Source: Vallitalea guaymasensis
GTDB lineage: Bacteria > Bacillota > Clostridia > Lachnospirales > Vallitaleaceae
Direction: 5' to 3'
Assembly: GCF_018141425.1 (NCBI RefSeq)
Contig: NZ_CP058561.1
Location: 4,898,001 to 4,962,000 of the forward strand
Length of the DNA stretch: 64,000 nucleotides
The notes beneath the pieces are model-generated. The model was given only the letters and a program-made list of their open reading frames with translations. It was not told where the DNA came from and ran no database searches. The position numbers and the translations under genes are program-made. This document shows positions 17,714 through 26,862 of this stretch, in pieces. The stretch's first letter is position 1. Every line of letters starts with the position of its first letter.

Positions 17714-18079
17714 ATGAAAAAGGTCATGATAATCACATGTACTTGTATACTTCTAGGAATATTCATTCTAATAATGAATTCTGGTGGTTTATTGAAACAG
17801 TCTTTTATGGATGGAGATGACGTTGAGACACTATTGAGGAATTTGAATGAAGATATAGTTGAGAGTGATTGGAAAAAGGGACAAGAAGATATAGAAAAGT
17901 TAAAAGATGCATGGGATATGGTGAGCAAAAGAGTTCAATTCAGTGTTGAAAGAAATAATTTGATGGGTATTGAACTATCTATTGCCAGGCTTAAAGGTTC
18001 AATACGTGGTAAAAACAAAGAACAATCCTTAATTGGATATGAAGAGCTGATATCATATTGGAATAACTTAGAAGAGTAG
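17714..18079 (+). CDS. DUF4363-family protein
   Basis: This 121-residue protein has one N-terminal membrane helix (about 4-24) and an extracytoplasmic helical domain. That domain has the family pattern LNEDIVESDWKKGQEDIEKLKDAWDMV, then an ELSIARLKGSIRGKN stretch. The function is unknown, but the gene usually follows a DUF421 gene, as here. The ATG at 17714 is chosen because the GGAAAGGAAAG purine run is just upstream and the N-terminal basic-hydrophobic pattern begins there. The next gene begins 8 bases after the stop. Confidence 0.82.
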   Translation: MKKVMIITCTCILLGIFILIMNSGGLLKQSFMDGDDVETLLRNLNEDIVESDWKKGQEDIEKLKDAWDMVSKRVQFSVERNNLMGIELSIARLKGSIRGKNKEQSLIGYEELISYWNNLEE

Positions 18080-18087
18080 GTGGATAA

Positions 18088-18819
18088 ATGAGTTTTTATA
18101 AAAGTATATCAAAATCTTATGATAACATATTTCCTTTGAAAGCAGGTATGGTCAATTATGTATTAGATAGTATTTCAGATTATTCATCCTGTAGATTATT
18201 GGATATCGGGTGTGCTACTGGACATATGGCTGGGGCTATAGGTGCAAAGGGTGTTGAAGTTATTGGGATCGACCTTGATTCTGAAATGATTAAATATGCA
18301 GCCAAAAATTTTCAAGAGGACAATATATCCTTTCAAGTTATGGATATGTTGAAAATAGAAGAAAAATGGGGGAACAATAGTTTTGATATAGTTACTTGCT
18401 TTGGTAATACATTGGTTCACTTAACTAATGAAGAGGAAATATTTGAAGCGTTAAAAAATATGAAAGCCATTCTAAAAGCTAAGGGTAAGCTTTTGATTCA
18501 GATATTGAATTACCAGTATATCTTAGATAAAAGTATCAGAGAGTTACCTATCATAGAAAATGAGTATATCAAATTTGAAAGATTCTATTCTGAACAAATA
18601 AGGGATGAAAGATTAATTTTTGAGACAAGATTAACTATAAAAGACACAGGAGAGATAATCTCAAATGAAATATACCTGTATCCTTTATTGGAAAAACAAT
18701 TGAATAATTATCTTGAAAAGCTAGGATTTCGTAATATTAGGTTCTATAAGAACTTTAATAGAGAACCTGCATCTTATAATCATCTGCCTTTGGTTTTAGA
18801 GGCATCATTAGATGAATAA
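18088..18819 (+). CDS. Class I SAM-dependent methyltransferase
   Basis: This 243-residue protein has a Rossmann-type methyltransferase fold. Motif I is LLDIGCATGHMAGAIG (about residues 36-51), the acidic ribose-binding residue is in GIDLDSEM (about 58-65), and the motif IV region is FDIVTCFGNTLVHL. The C-terminal half resembles enzymes that methylate small molecules; the acceptor is unknown. It follows the DUF421/DUF4363 pair by 8 bases and may be cotranscribed, which does not by itself imply a shared pathway. Confidence 0.86.
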   Translation: MSFYKSISKSYDNIFPLKAGMVNYVLDSISDYSSCRLLDIGCATGHMAGAIGAKGVEVIGIDLDSEMIKYAAKNFQEDNISFQVMDMLKIEEKWGNNSFDIVTCFGNTLVHLTNEEEIFEALKNMKAILKAKGKLLIQILNYQYILDKSIRELPIIENEYIKFERFYSEQIRDERLIFETRLTIKDTGEIISNEIYLYPLLEKQLNNYLEKLGFRNIRFYKNFNREPASYNHLPLVLEASLDE

Positions 18820-18851
18820 GATACAGGTAGAAAATATATTATTATAATCAA

Positions 18852-20300
18852 TTAACTAGATTTATTGTTATCTTTGTATTTTTTGTTATTTCTTTTGATT
18901 TCAATTATAGGTTTTCTAAGGAGTATATTAGAAAGGGCTTTCCCATTAAAAGGAATGAGAGGCCATGTATATCGCATACCACTAAAGGTTTTGGTGGTTC
19001 CGATAATGATAAGTATGATTATTATACCGGCAAAGAATCCATATGCATTGAATAAACCAGTCAGCAATAATAGGAATAGTCTAAATAAGCGTATTGCTAG
19101 TGCAAATTCAATACTTGGAGAAGCAAAGGTGCATATTCCCACAATTGCCATGTACAATATGGTTTCTGGTATGAACCAACCTACATCTACAGCGAATTGA
19201 CTAAGAATCAAACCACCGATTATACCTAGAGAAGTAGATAAGGTATTAGGGGTATGAATTGATGCAATCCTCAACATATCAAGACCTAACTCCAATATGA
19301 TGAATTGAATGAACAAGGGGATATTACCAACTTCTTCTGGACCAATGAATTCTAGAGCTTCAGGTAGATACGATGGATTTAATGCGAATAAAAGCCAAAG
19401 TGGTGATAATACCATAGCTATAAAAATGGACAGAAACCTTATCCATCTTATATATGTTCCCACTAACGGATTTTGATAATAGTCTTCCGAATGTTGAGTG
19501 AAATGAAAGAAGGTTGTAGGAAGCAAAATTACACTAGGCGATGTATCTACTATAATAGCAATATGACCTTCAAGAAGATGAGCTGCCACAACGTCAGGTC
19601 TTTCTGTAAAACGTACTTGTGGCATTGGGTTATACCATTTTTTCTTTATCAGTAGTTCTTCAAGAGATTTTTCAGCCATTATAAGAGATTCAACTTGAAT
19701 GTTATCCATTTTCTTATGAAGGTCCTCAAGTAGTTTGTCATCAACCAAATCTGCAATATAACCGATTGAAACATCGGTTTTAGAACGTTTTCCTACAGTA
19801 GTCATTTCAAAGATTAATCTAGAATCTCTTACCCTTCTTCTTATTAATGCAGTATTGAAGATAACTGTTTCAACTAATCCATCACGAGAACCACGTGTTA
19901 CTTTTTCAAGATCAGGTTCTTCGGGACCTCTTGCAGGATAAGTTCTAGCATCAATTATTATACCCTCAGATTGATTTTCTAATATTAACCCAACTGCTCC
20001 TGATAGTACAGAATCTCTAATAGTATCATAATCATGGAAGATTTCAACTTCTATATATCCAATATGACTTGAGATCCATTGTTTCAAATCATTGATATTT
20101 GTATCCTTTGCAGGCAGATTTTGAAGGTTTTCTAGTAACCATAACATTATATCGTCTTTTGCAAATCCATCTATAAAGACAAGATACCCTTTTGTATTTC
20201 CAAAAGTAAGGTCTCGTCCAATGATATCAAAACTTTTTTTGATAGGTAGTATTTTATTGATTGCATCTATATTTTTTGTCAGGTTTTTAGATAGTTTCAT
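18852..20300 (-). CDS. Spore germination receptor A-subunit, GerA family
   Basis: This 482-residue protein is an A-type subunit of a Ger receptor, in the spore inner membrane. The N-terminal cytoplasmic domain (about 1-280) has the family segments ARTYPARGPEEPDLEKVTRGSRDG and FTERPDVVAAHLLEGHIAI. The C-terminal half has about five membrane helices between 285 and 440. Length and order match GerAA. The B and C subunits normally found beside it are absent; the neighbour is a small zinc-ribbon protein instead, starting only 9 bases upstream. Orphan A subunits of this sort are known in Clostridia. It may be a stand-alone component. Confidence 0.92.
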   Translation of the reverse strand: MKLSKNLTKNIDAINKILPIKKSFDIIGRDLTFGNTKGYLVFIDGFAKDDIMLWLLENLQNLPAKDTNINDLKQWISSHIGYIEVEIFHDYDTIRDSVLSGAVGLILENQSEGIIIDARTYPARGPEEPDLEKVTRGSRDGLVETVIFNTALIRRRVRDSRLIFEMTTVGKRSKTDVSIGYIADLVDDKLLEDLHKKMDNIQVESLIMAEKSLEELLIKKKWYNPMPQVRFTERPDVVAAHLLEGHIAIIVDTSPSVILLPTTFFHFTQHSEDYYQNPLVGTYIRWIRFLSIFIAMVLSPLWLLFALNPSYLPEALEFIGPEEVGNIPLFIQFIILELGLDMLRIASIHTPNTLSTSLGIIGGLILSQFAVDVGWFIPETILYMAIVGICTFASPSIEFALAIRLFRLFLLLLTGLFNAYGFFAGIIIILIIIGTTKTFSGMRYTWPLIPFNGKALSNILLRKPIIEIKRNNKKYKDNNKSS

Positions 20301-20309
20301 TATAATCTC

Positions 20310-20615
20310 CTATCCTAAGAATTCAGGTTTTCTTGTGTGGTCAGAGCGTACAGCTTTTTGGAGTATAGTAAAATCGAATTGGTCAGGATTGAGGTTGAAA
20401 TCACAGGGGAATTTGGTGCCACAATTTTCACATTGGATATATTGAAAAGAATCTCCGTTTTCCCTGGTATCAAATTCAAACGATACATTCTTATCATTTT
20501 GGGGTATATTATTATCTGTACCTATTTTATAAGAATAGGTAAAGGTAGCTTGATGTTTTGCCATTAAATTGGTGGAATTACAAACAGGGCAATGTATAGA
20601 ATTATTTAAATTCAT
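20310..20615 (-). CDS. Small zinc-ribbon-like protein in operon with the GerA subunit
   Basis: This 101-residue soluble protein has CPVC near the N-terminus (about 9-12) and CENC at about 77-80, a split CxxC pair expected to bind one zinc ion. The intervening 60 residues look beta-rich (QATFTYSYKIG, VSFEFDTREN). No named family is recognised. The strong GAGGAAG site and 9-base gap to the GerA-type gene make a shared transcript likely, so a role in sporulation or germination is possible but only by position. Confidence 0.7.
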   Translation of the reverse strand: MNLNNSIHCPVCNSTNLMAKHQATFTYSYKIGTDNNIPQNDKNVSFEFDTRENGDSFQYIQCENCGTKFPCDFNLNPDQFDFTILQKAVRSDHTRKPEFLG

Positions 20616-20870
20616 TTAATCACTTCCTCGATTAATTATTTTATATAATCATATAATAAGTATTACCAATTTCTAATTCATATATGTTGTTTTAGCAAAA
20701 AAGTAAAATAAGGACAAAATATTTATAAAAAAATAAGGATAATATGTAAATTAACAAGACAAAATAAAACAAAAAATAAACAAGATTAAACAATATTTTA
20801 TAGAAGTATTGGTATATCATTATTTGGAAGTATATTATTAATGGTACAATGTTAAGGAGGCTTTTATATT

Positions 20871-23261
20871 ATGCTAGATAGAAAATGGACCATGTATATT
20901 CTGCATCATTCACATACTGACATAGGTTATACTGATTTACAAGAAAGAATTATTTATACTCATGTTGATTACATCAAGTCAGCAGTAAACACAATCAAAG
21001 AAGGCTATAAGAATGGAACAATCGACAAAGACTTCAAATGGAATTGTGAAACATACTATTGTGTAGAAAGATTCTTGGAGGAAGCTACAGAACAAGAAAA
21101 AAATGATTTCTATGATGTAGTAAAATCTAATAATATCGGATTATCTGCTACCTATTTGAATTTTAATGATTTAGTTGATAAAGAAGTATTGAACAAAAGA
21201 ACAAAAGAGATGGTTGATATTTTTGGTGAACAGGGAATTGATGTAAAAGTAGCCATGAATGCGGATGTAAATGGAATTTCCCTTGGAACATTTGATGTAT
21301 TATTAGATAATAATATTGAATTTTTATTTACTAACATTCATACTCATCATGGAATGTACCCTCTTTATCAAAATCAAAAACCTTATTATTGGGAGAATAA
21401 AGACGGTAAAAGATTATTGGTATTCAGCGGAGAACATTACAACTTGGGTAATGCACTAGGTATAATCTATAATAAAAACATTAATTTCATGACAGAAAAC
21501 TATTTCGGCAAAACTCAGCCTCAAAATCATATTGATGCACTTAAGCATAATATAGATAATTATCTTGAACAATGCGCTGAAAATGGATATGATTATAACT
21601 TTATTCCTGCCTGTGTATCAGGTGTGTTCAGTGATAACGCTCCACCAAATACAGATATTATAAGAACCATAAAAGAGTTTAATGATGTCTATGGTGATGA
21701 GATTGAACTTCAAATGGTAACAGTGCAAGAATTCTATGATAAGATTAAAGACCAAGTAAAAGATGCACCAGTGTACACAGGTGATTTAACAGATTGGTGG
21801 GCTAATGGTGTGGGAAGTACACCATATGCAGTAAAACATTACAAAGAAGCTCAAAGAATGTACCATTTATGTAAAAGATTAGATAGAGATGGTAATATAA
21901 GTAATGAAAAATTAGTAAGAGAAGCAGAAGACAACATGTTACTATTTGCTGAACATACTTGGGGTCATTCTTCTACAATTACTAATCCTTATGATACAAT
22001 GGTACAGAATCTGGACATCAGAAATATAAGCTATGCATCTAAGGCACATGAGGCTTCAGCTAAAGATCTTAATAGAATTACTCATAAAAAAGGTGACAAA
22101 CTTCGTTATTATGACCTAAGTGGTAAGATAAAAGCAATCAATCCATCAAATAAAAGACTTAAAAGCGTTGTAGAATTCTATATAGAAGTATGGAAATATC
22201 AAGGTGTCAAAGTTATTTGTGAATCCACAGGTGAAGAAATGAAGGCTCAGATGTCTTCTCATCCAAGAGGTGTACTAATCAGCTTTGTAGATACTTTTGA
22301 AGCTAATGAAGAAAAAGTCTACAGCTATGAAGAAGTTTTTAAAAAAGAAATTGTTAATACAAGAGTTGCTTATGTAGGAGCAGAAAGAGTAAAAGATATC
22401 GTTAATGATTACGATACAACAAATTATAAAATCCCTTATGGAATAGAAAATGATTACTTCAAAATATCCTATGAAATAGGTAAAGGAGTAACTTCCTTCT
22501 ATAATAAGGTTGATAAAGTTGAGATGTTAAAAGAAGGAGATAGTGCTTTCTTTACTCCTATCTATGAAAAAACACCAGTAAAAACTGATGTATATGAAGA
22601 AAGAAGATTATTAGGTAGAAATATACGCGGTCTTCATGCTGAAAAATATATAGGAAAATTAGTTGATATTAAGATTATTGATAATGGTGAGATATTTACA
22701 ACTGTTGAACTTATATATGAATTGGAAGGTACTTATTTTAGTTCTGTAATCATAAAACTATACAATACTCTACCAAAATTAGAGTTTAAATACAAAATAG
22801 CTAAAACATTATCTACAGATATTGAAAGTGTATATCTACCATTAACACTTGACAACCTTAATGCAACTAAATATATTGATAAAAGTGATGCTGTAATGAG
22901 ACCAGGTATCGATCAGGTTCCAGGTACTTGTATGGAATATTATCTTGTTGATAACGGCTTGATATATGAATCAGACAAGAATACTATCTTAATCCAAACA
23001 AAAGACACACCACTTATATATATGGGAGAATTAAAACATCATCCAATAGTTCTTTGTGACAATAAGGAAGAAAACAATAAAAGAGATGTGTACTCATGGA
23101 TTATGAATAATACATGGGAAACTAATTTCAAAATGGATCTATCAGGTATAACAGAATACTGCTATACTCTAGACCTTGTTGAAACAACTAATGCACGAGA
23201 AAGCTTTAACAGAATGAAAGATGAAAGTTTTGGCGTAATCACCTTTATGATTAACGATTAG
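20871..23261 (+). CDS. Alpha-mannosidase-like glycoside hydrolase, family 38
   Basis: This 796-residue protein has the GH38 layout. The N-terminal catalytic domain starts with the zinc-binding HSHTDIGYTD motif (His15, Asp17). The likely nucleophile is Asp122 in NADVNG, and a later HTWGHSS motif supplies another zinc ligand. Helical and beta-sandwich domains fill the C-terminal half. No signal peptide is present, so it acts in the cytosol, probably on short alpha-mannosides brought in by a transporter not seen here. AAGGAGG precedes the ATG. It is a single gene flanked by a divergent germination operon and the gcv leader. No regulator or sugar transporter adjoins it. Confidence 0.88.
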   Translation: MLDRKWTMYILHHSHTDIGYTDLQERIIYTHVDYIKSAVNTIKEGYKNGTIDKDFKWNCETYYCVERFLEEATEQEKNDFYDVVKSNNIGLSATYLNFNDLVDKEVLNKRTKEMVDIFGEQGIDVKVAMNADVNGISLGTFDVLLDNNIEFLFTNIHTHHGMYPLYQNQKPYYWENKDGKRLLVFSGEHYNLGNALGIIYNKNINFMTENYFGKTQPQNHIDALKHNIDNYLEQCAENGYDYNFIPACVSGVFSDNAPPNTDIIRTIKEFNDVYGDEIELQMVTVQEFYDKIKDQVKDAPVYTGDLTDWWANGVGSTPYAVKHYKEAQRMYHLCKRLDRDGNISNEKLVREAEDNMLLFAEHTWGHSSTITNPYDTMVQNLDIRNISYASKAHEASAKDLNRITHKKGDKLRYYDLSGKIKAINPSNKRLKSVVEFYIEVWKYQGVKVICESTGEEMKAQMSSHPRGVLISFVDTFEANEEKVYSYEEVFKKEIVNTRVAYVGAERVKDIVNDYDTTNYKIPYGIENDYFKISYEIGKGVTSFYNKVDKVEMLKEGDSAFFTPIYEKTPVKTDVYEERRLLGRNIRGLHAEKYIGKLVDIKIIDNGEIFTTVELIYELEGTYFSSVIIKLYNTLPKLEFKYKIAKTLSTDIESVYLPLTLDNLNATKYIDKSDAVMRPGIDQVPGTCMEYYLVDNGLIYESDKNTILIQTKDTPLIYMGELKHHPIVLCDNKEENNKRDVYSWIMNNTWETNFKMDLSGITEYCYTLDLVETTNARESFNRMKDESFGVITFMIND

Positions 23262-23446
23262 ATATCAGGTATTTGTTTTTAATAATATTTATTAACATAT
23301 TTTATAAAAACACTTGAAAAATTTCTGATAATACATTAATATGAAATTATAAATGATGAGTGTAACTTATTAAACTCATTAACATATATATTAGTATATA
23401 AATATGATTTGAATAATAATTATATAATGAATCCTATGTGAAAATT

Positions 23447-23619
23447 GCGAGAGATACCTGTTTAAGGAGCCGAAGAAGCAACATAGAAATAAGCCATATT
23501 TCTATCGAATCTTTCAGGCAAAAGGATCGCAATTGGATGGGAATTCTGGAAAGCTTTTTGAAAGCACCGAAGGAGCAATATCTCAATGATAGAATCTCTC
23601 AGGTAAAAATACAGGATAA
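23447..23619 (+). promoter_or_regulatory. Tandem glycine riboswitch
   Basis: Two glycine aptamers lie in series. Aptamer I spans about 23447-23529, closed by GCGA/TCGC, with GAGATACC, GGAGCCGAAGAAGCAA and CTTTCAGGCAAAAGGA. Aptamer II spans about 23543-23617, with CACCGAAGGAGCAA and CTCTCAGGTAAAAATACAGGA. A TATAAT at 23423-23428 fits a transcription start just upstream. The P1 helix of aptamer II (ATTCTG 23543-23548 with CAGGAT 23612-23617) shares bases with the following terminator, so bound glycine should favour read-through into the glycine cleavage operon. Confidence 0.93.
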
Positions 23620-23663
23620 GACGGCATTTACATTAAAATGCTCTCTTATCCTTTTTATTATTT
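23613..23663 (+). terminator. Expression-platform terminator of the glycine riboswitch
   Basis: AGGATAAGA (23613-23621) pairs with TCTTATCCT (23644-23652), and GCATTT pairs with AAATGC inside it. A TTTTT tract follows. The 5' arm overlaps the P1 helix of aptamer II, making the two folds mutually exclusive. Confidence 0.88.
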
Positions 23664-23690
23664 TAACGGTATATTCAATAATGCTTAAAA

Positions 23691-23767
23691 ATATGGCTAG
23701 ATTACCGAGTGAAGATAGTATAGGGGAAATATTCCCCTATACTATCTGAACGACCGTTATGCTATAT
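23691..23767 (+). promoter_or_regulatory. Second structured element in the gcv leader
   Basis: After the riboswitch terminator, ATATGGC (23691-23697) can pair with GCTATAT (23761-23767). Inside is a perfect 16-bp hairpin, AGATAGTATAGGGGAA (23713-23728) with its complement (23732-23747) and an ATA loop. The two helices are joined by a purine-rich internal loop. GGTTTTTAAA follows the outer helix, so it could terminate. I do not recognise it as a known riboswitch. Confidence 0.5.
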
Positions 23768-23868
23768 GGTTTTTAAATCATAATACTAATATATTCTATA
23801 TAAGTCCAATTAAATAATTGTTATATAGCCAATTATTTAGATCAATTAGACTTATGAAATCAAGTAAA

Positions 23869-23917
23869 ATATATTGAGCTTATTTAATGGGTGTATAGAT
23901 TTTTAAGTTCAATATAT
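23869..23917 (+). promoter_or_regulatory. Hairpin directly before the gcvT ribosome binding site
   Basis: ATATATTGAGCTTA (23869-23882) pairs over 14 bp with TAAGTTCAATATAT (23904-23917), with one G-U pair. The AAAGGGAGG site begins five bases later and stays unpaired. A further imperfect hairpin (ATAAGTC/GACTTAT, about 23797-23857) precedes it. Confidence 0.5.
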
Positions 23918-23937
23918 AGATAAAGGGAGGTTTACAT

Positions 23938-25044
23938 ATGGAACAAAGTAAAAGAACAGCTTTATACGATACTCACAAGAAATATAATGGAAATATAGTA
24001 GATTTCGCAGGTTTTGAACTTCCATTATATTATGAAAGTATTCTTGAAGAGCATAATGCTGTAAGAAATAATGCAGGGATGTTTGACGTAAGTCATATGG
24101 GCGAAGTTACAGTTAAGGGAGAAGAGGCAGAAAACTACATACAGAATCTAGTTACCAACGATATATCAGTCATTACTGATAATGGAGTCATGTATACACT
24201 CATGTGCTATGAAGACGGTGGTGTTGTAGATGATTTGTTAGTCTATAAATATAATACCACTGACTATCTCCTTGTAATTAATGCAAGCAATATTGAAAAA
24301 GACTACAATTGGATGGTAGAGCAAAAAGGTTCATTTGATGTTGATTTAGAAAATATTAGCGATGATGTAGCAGAAGTTGCACTACAAGGACCAAAAGCAC
24401 AAGAAATACTCCAAAAATTGACAGACACTGATTTACAGACAATAACATTTTTCAGATTCAATGAGAACGTGTTAGTCAATAATAATAAATGTATTGTATC
24501 AAGAACAGGATATACAGGAGAAGATGGTTTTGAAATATATACTTCTCTAGATAATATAGTCAATATATGGGAAGCAATAATGGAAGCTGGTAAAGATGAA
24601 GGGTTAAAACCTGCTGGGTTAGGTTGCAGGGATACACTTAGATTCGAGGTTGCATTACCCTTATATGGAAATGAGATAGATAAGGACATAACTCCATTAG
24701 AAGCATCATTAGGATATTTTATTAAATTAGATACAGATTTTATAGGTAAAGATGTATTGGTTAAACAAAAAGAGCAAGGACTATCAAGAAAGCTAGTGGG
24801 TATTGAATTACTTGGAAAAGGTATAGCTAGACATGGTTATGATATTTTATCACCTGATGGAGATAAGATAGGAGTTATAACTACAGGTTATCAATCACCA
24901 TCAGTAGGTAAAACTGTAGCTCTGGGTTTAATTGATATAGATTATACTAAAATGGGTACAGATGTAAGTGTTAAGATAAGGAAAAAACAAGTACCAGCTA
25001 AGGTTGTAAGCAAAAAATTCTATAAGAAAAATTATTCCAAATAG
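23938..25044 (+). CDS. gcvT: Glycine cleavage system T protein (aminomethyltransferase)
   Basis: Transfers the methylene group from aminomethyl-lipoyl-H protein to tetrahydrofolate and releases ammonia. The 368-residue length is standard. Recognisable segments are FDVSHMGEV near residues 50-58, the VALQGPKAQEIL region, SRTGYTGEDGFEIY, and GLGCRDTLRFEVALPLYGNE, which line the folate site. GGGAGG lies 7 bases before the ATG. It is the first gene of the operon behind the glycine riboswitch. A small GAGGC-TAT-GCCTC hairpin (25055-25067) lies between it and gcvH and may tune relative expression. Confidence 0.97.
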   Translation: MEQSKRTALYDTHKKYNGNIVDFAGFELPLYYESILEEHNAVRNNAGMFDVSHMGEVTVKGEEAENYIQNLVTNDISVITDNGVMYTLMCYEDGGVVDDLLVYKYNTTDYLLVINASNIEKDYNWMVEQKGSFDVDLENISDDVAEVALQGPKAQEILQKLTDTDLQTITFFRFNENVLVNNNKCIVSRTGYTGEDGFEIYTSLDNIVNIWEAIMEAGKDEGLKPAGLGCRDTLRFEVALPLYGNEIDKDITPLEASLGYFIKLDTDFIGKDVLVKQKEQGLSRKLVGIELLGKGIARHGYDILSPDGDKIGVITTGYQSPSVGKTVALGLIDIDYTKMGTDVSVKIRKKQVPAKVVSKKFYKKNYSK

Positions 25045-25114
25045 TTAAACAAAAGAGGCTATGCCTCGTATATCTACACTAAATAATATAAAATAAATTT
25101 AGGAGGAATTGACA

Positions 25115-25492
25115 ATGAAAATTATGGAAGGTTATTATTACACTAAAAATCATGAATGGGTTAAAGTAGATGGGAATACTGCAATAGTAGGTGTATCAGA
25201 TTATGCGCAACATGCTATGGGTCAAATAGTTTATGTGGAATTACCAGAAATAGATGATGAATTCTCTAAAGAAGATGCATTTAGTGTTGTAGAATCAGTA
25301 AAAGCTGCATCAGACATATATATGCCTGTTGGAGGTACAATAGTAGAGGTTAATGAAGATTTGGATGATGAGCCAGAATTAATTAATACTGACCCATACA
25401 CTAATTATATCTGTAAAATTGAATTAACTGATGAAAATGATATAGAAGGTCTAATGAATGCAAAAGAATACGAAGAGTTCTGCGATAAATAA
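25115..25492 (+). CDS. gcvH: Glycine cleavage system H protein (lipoyl carrier)
   Basis: This 125-residue lipoyl-domain protein shuttles the aminomethyl group between the P, T and L proteins. The lipoylated Lys63 is in SVVESVKAASDIYMP, and the family HEWVKVDG and GVSDYAQHAMGQIVYVELP segments are intact. The ATG at 25115 is chosen because AGGAGG (25101-25106) lies 8 bases upstream; the in-frame TTG at 25109 would be too close to it. Confidence 0.97.
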   Translation: MKIMEGYYYTKNHEWVKVDGNTAIVGVSDYAQHAMGQIVYVELPEIDDEFSKEDAFSVVESVKAASDIYMPVGGTIVEVNEDLDDEPELINTDPYTNYICKIELTDENDIEGLMNAKEYEEFCDK

Positions 25493-25521
25493 AAATTAAA
25501 ATGTAAGGAGGTAGGTAGCTT

Positions 25522-26862
25522 ATGTTTCCATATTTACCACATACCGAAGAAGATATAAAGAGTATGTTAGAAGTTATAGGGGTAGAAAGCATAGATGCTT
25601 TATTTGATGATGTGCCTGAGAAAATAAGGTTAAAGAAATTATTGAATATTAATGAACCAATGAGTGAATTGGAAGTAAGTCAGTACATGAAAAAGTTTGC
25701 TGACAGTAATAAAGGTGTAGACGATCTGATATGTTTCTTAGGAGCAGGAGCATATGACCATTATATACCATCAATTATAAAACATATAACTTCACGTTCT
25801 GAATTCTATACTGCTTACACTCCATACCAGCCTGAAATCAGCCAAGGTACATTACAGGCTATATTTGAATATCAAAGCATGATATGCGAATTGACAGGTA
25901 TGGATGTAGCCAATGCTTCATTATATGACGGTTCTACTGCTACAGCAGAGGGAGCCCTCATGGCATGTGGAGCCACAAGAAGAAATAAAATTGCTGTATC
26001 TAGGACTGTGAGTCCAGGTACAAGAAAAGTTTTAGAGACTTATACAAAATATAAGGGAATAGAACTTATTGAAATAGAAGAAAATGATGGCGTTACTGAT
26101 ATAGATGATTTAAGAAATAAGATGGATAAAGATGTTGCAGGAGTGATTGTCCAAAATCCTAACTTCTTTGGAATTATAGAAAATATGAGTGAAGTAGAAA
26201 AAATTACCCATGATTCAAAAGGACTGTTAATGATTAATGCAGACCCAATATCACTGGCTATTCTAAAAACTCCAGGTGAATATGGTGCTGATATAGTTAT
26301 TGGTGAAGGTCAAAGTCTAGGAAATCCACTTAATTTTGGAGGTCCATATCTAGGATTTATTTCCTGTACTAAAAAATTGATGAGAAAACTTCCAGGCAGG
26401 ATAGTAGGTCAGGCAGAAGATGTAAATGGAAAAAGAGGTTTTGTGTTGACTCTACAAGCTAGAGAACAACATATAAGACGTGATAAAGCAACTTCCAATA
26501 TTACATCCAACCAAGGTCTTAATGCTCTTACTGCTGCTATATATCTTAGTACTCTCGGAAAAGAAGGATTAAAAGAAGTAGCTAAGAATTGTCTAAAGAA
26601 AGCTCATTATGCTGCTGAACTAATAGGTAAGTCCAGTAAATACGAACTCAGGTTCAATAAACCATTTTTCATGGAGTTTGTGGTTAAGAGCAGTATAAAA
26701 CCTGAAAAAGTCAACAAAGAGCTTCTACATAACAATATTCTTGGAGGTTATGAACTAGGAGGGGATTACAGTAATTATAATGATGATATACTCCTATGTG
26801 TAACTGAGAAAAGAACAAAGAAACAAATAGATGATTTAGTAAACATAATGGAGGGGATGTAA
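25522..26862 (+). CDS. gcvPA: Glycine dehydrogenase (decarboxylating) subunit 1
   Basis: This is the N-terminal-type half of the split P protein, 446 residues, which forms the decarboxylase with Gcv[37 protein letters not shown] and [18 protein letters not shown] are family hallmarks. The PLP lysine is not in this subunit. AAGGAGG precedes the ATG. The stop codon abuts the gcvPB start, which fits equimolar production. Confidence 0.97.
   Translation: MFPYLPHTEEDIKSMLEVIGVESIDALFDDVPEKIRLKKLLNINEPMSELEVSQYMKKFADSNKGVDDLICFLGAGAYDHYIPSIIKHITSRSEFYTAYTPYQPEISQGTLQAIFEYQSMICELTGMDVANASLYDGSTATAEGALMACGATRRNKIAVSRTVSPGTRKVLETYTKYKGIELIEIEENDGVTDIDDLRNKMDKDVAGVIVQNPNFFGIIENMSEVEKITHDSKGLLMINADPISLAILKTPGEYGADIVIGEGQSLGNPLNFGGPYLGFISCTKKLMRKLPGRIVGQAEDVNGKRGFVLTLQAREQHIRRDKATSNITSNQGLNALTAAIYLSTLGKEGLKEVAKNCLKKAHYAAELIGKSSKYELRFNKPFFMEFVVKSSIKPEKVNKELLHNNILGGYELGGDYSNYNDDILLCVTEKRTKKQIDDLVNIMEGM

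Noticed and set aside
23438..23749. 103-codon open frame
   Set aside because: It runs straight through both glycine aptamers and the terminator. The conservation of the RNA explains the sequence fully.
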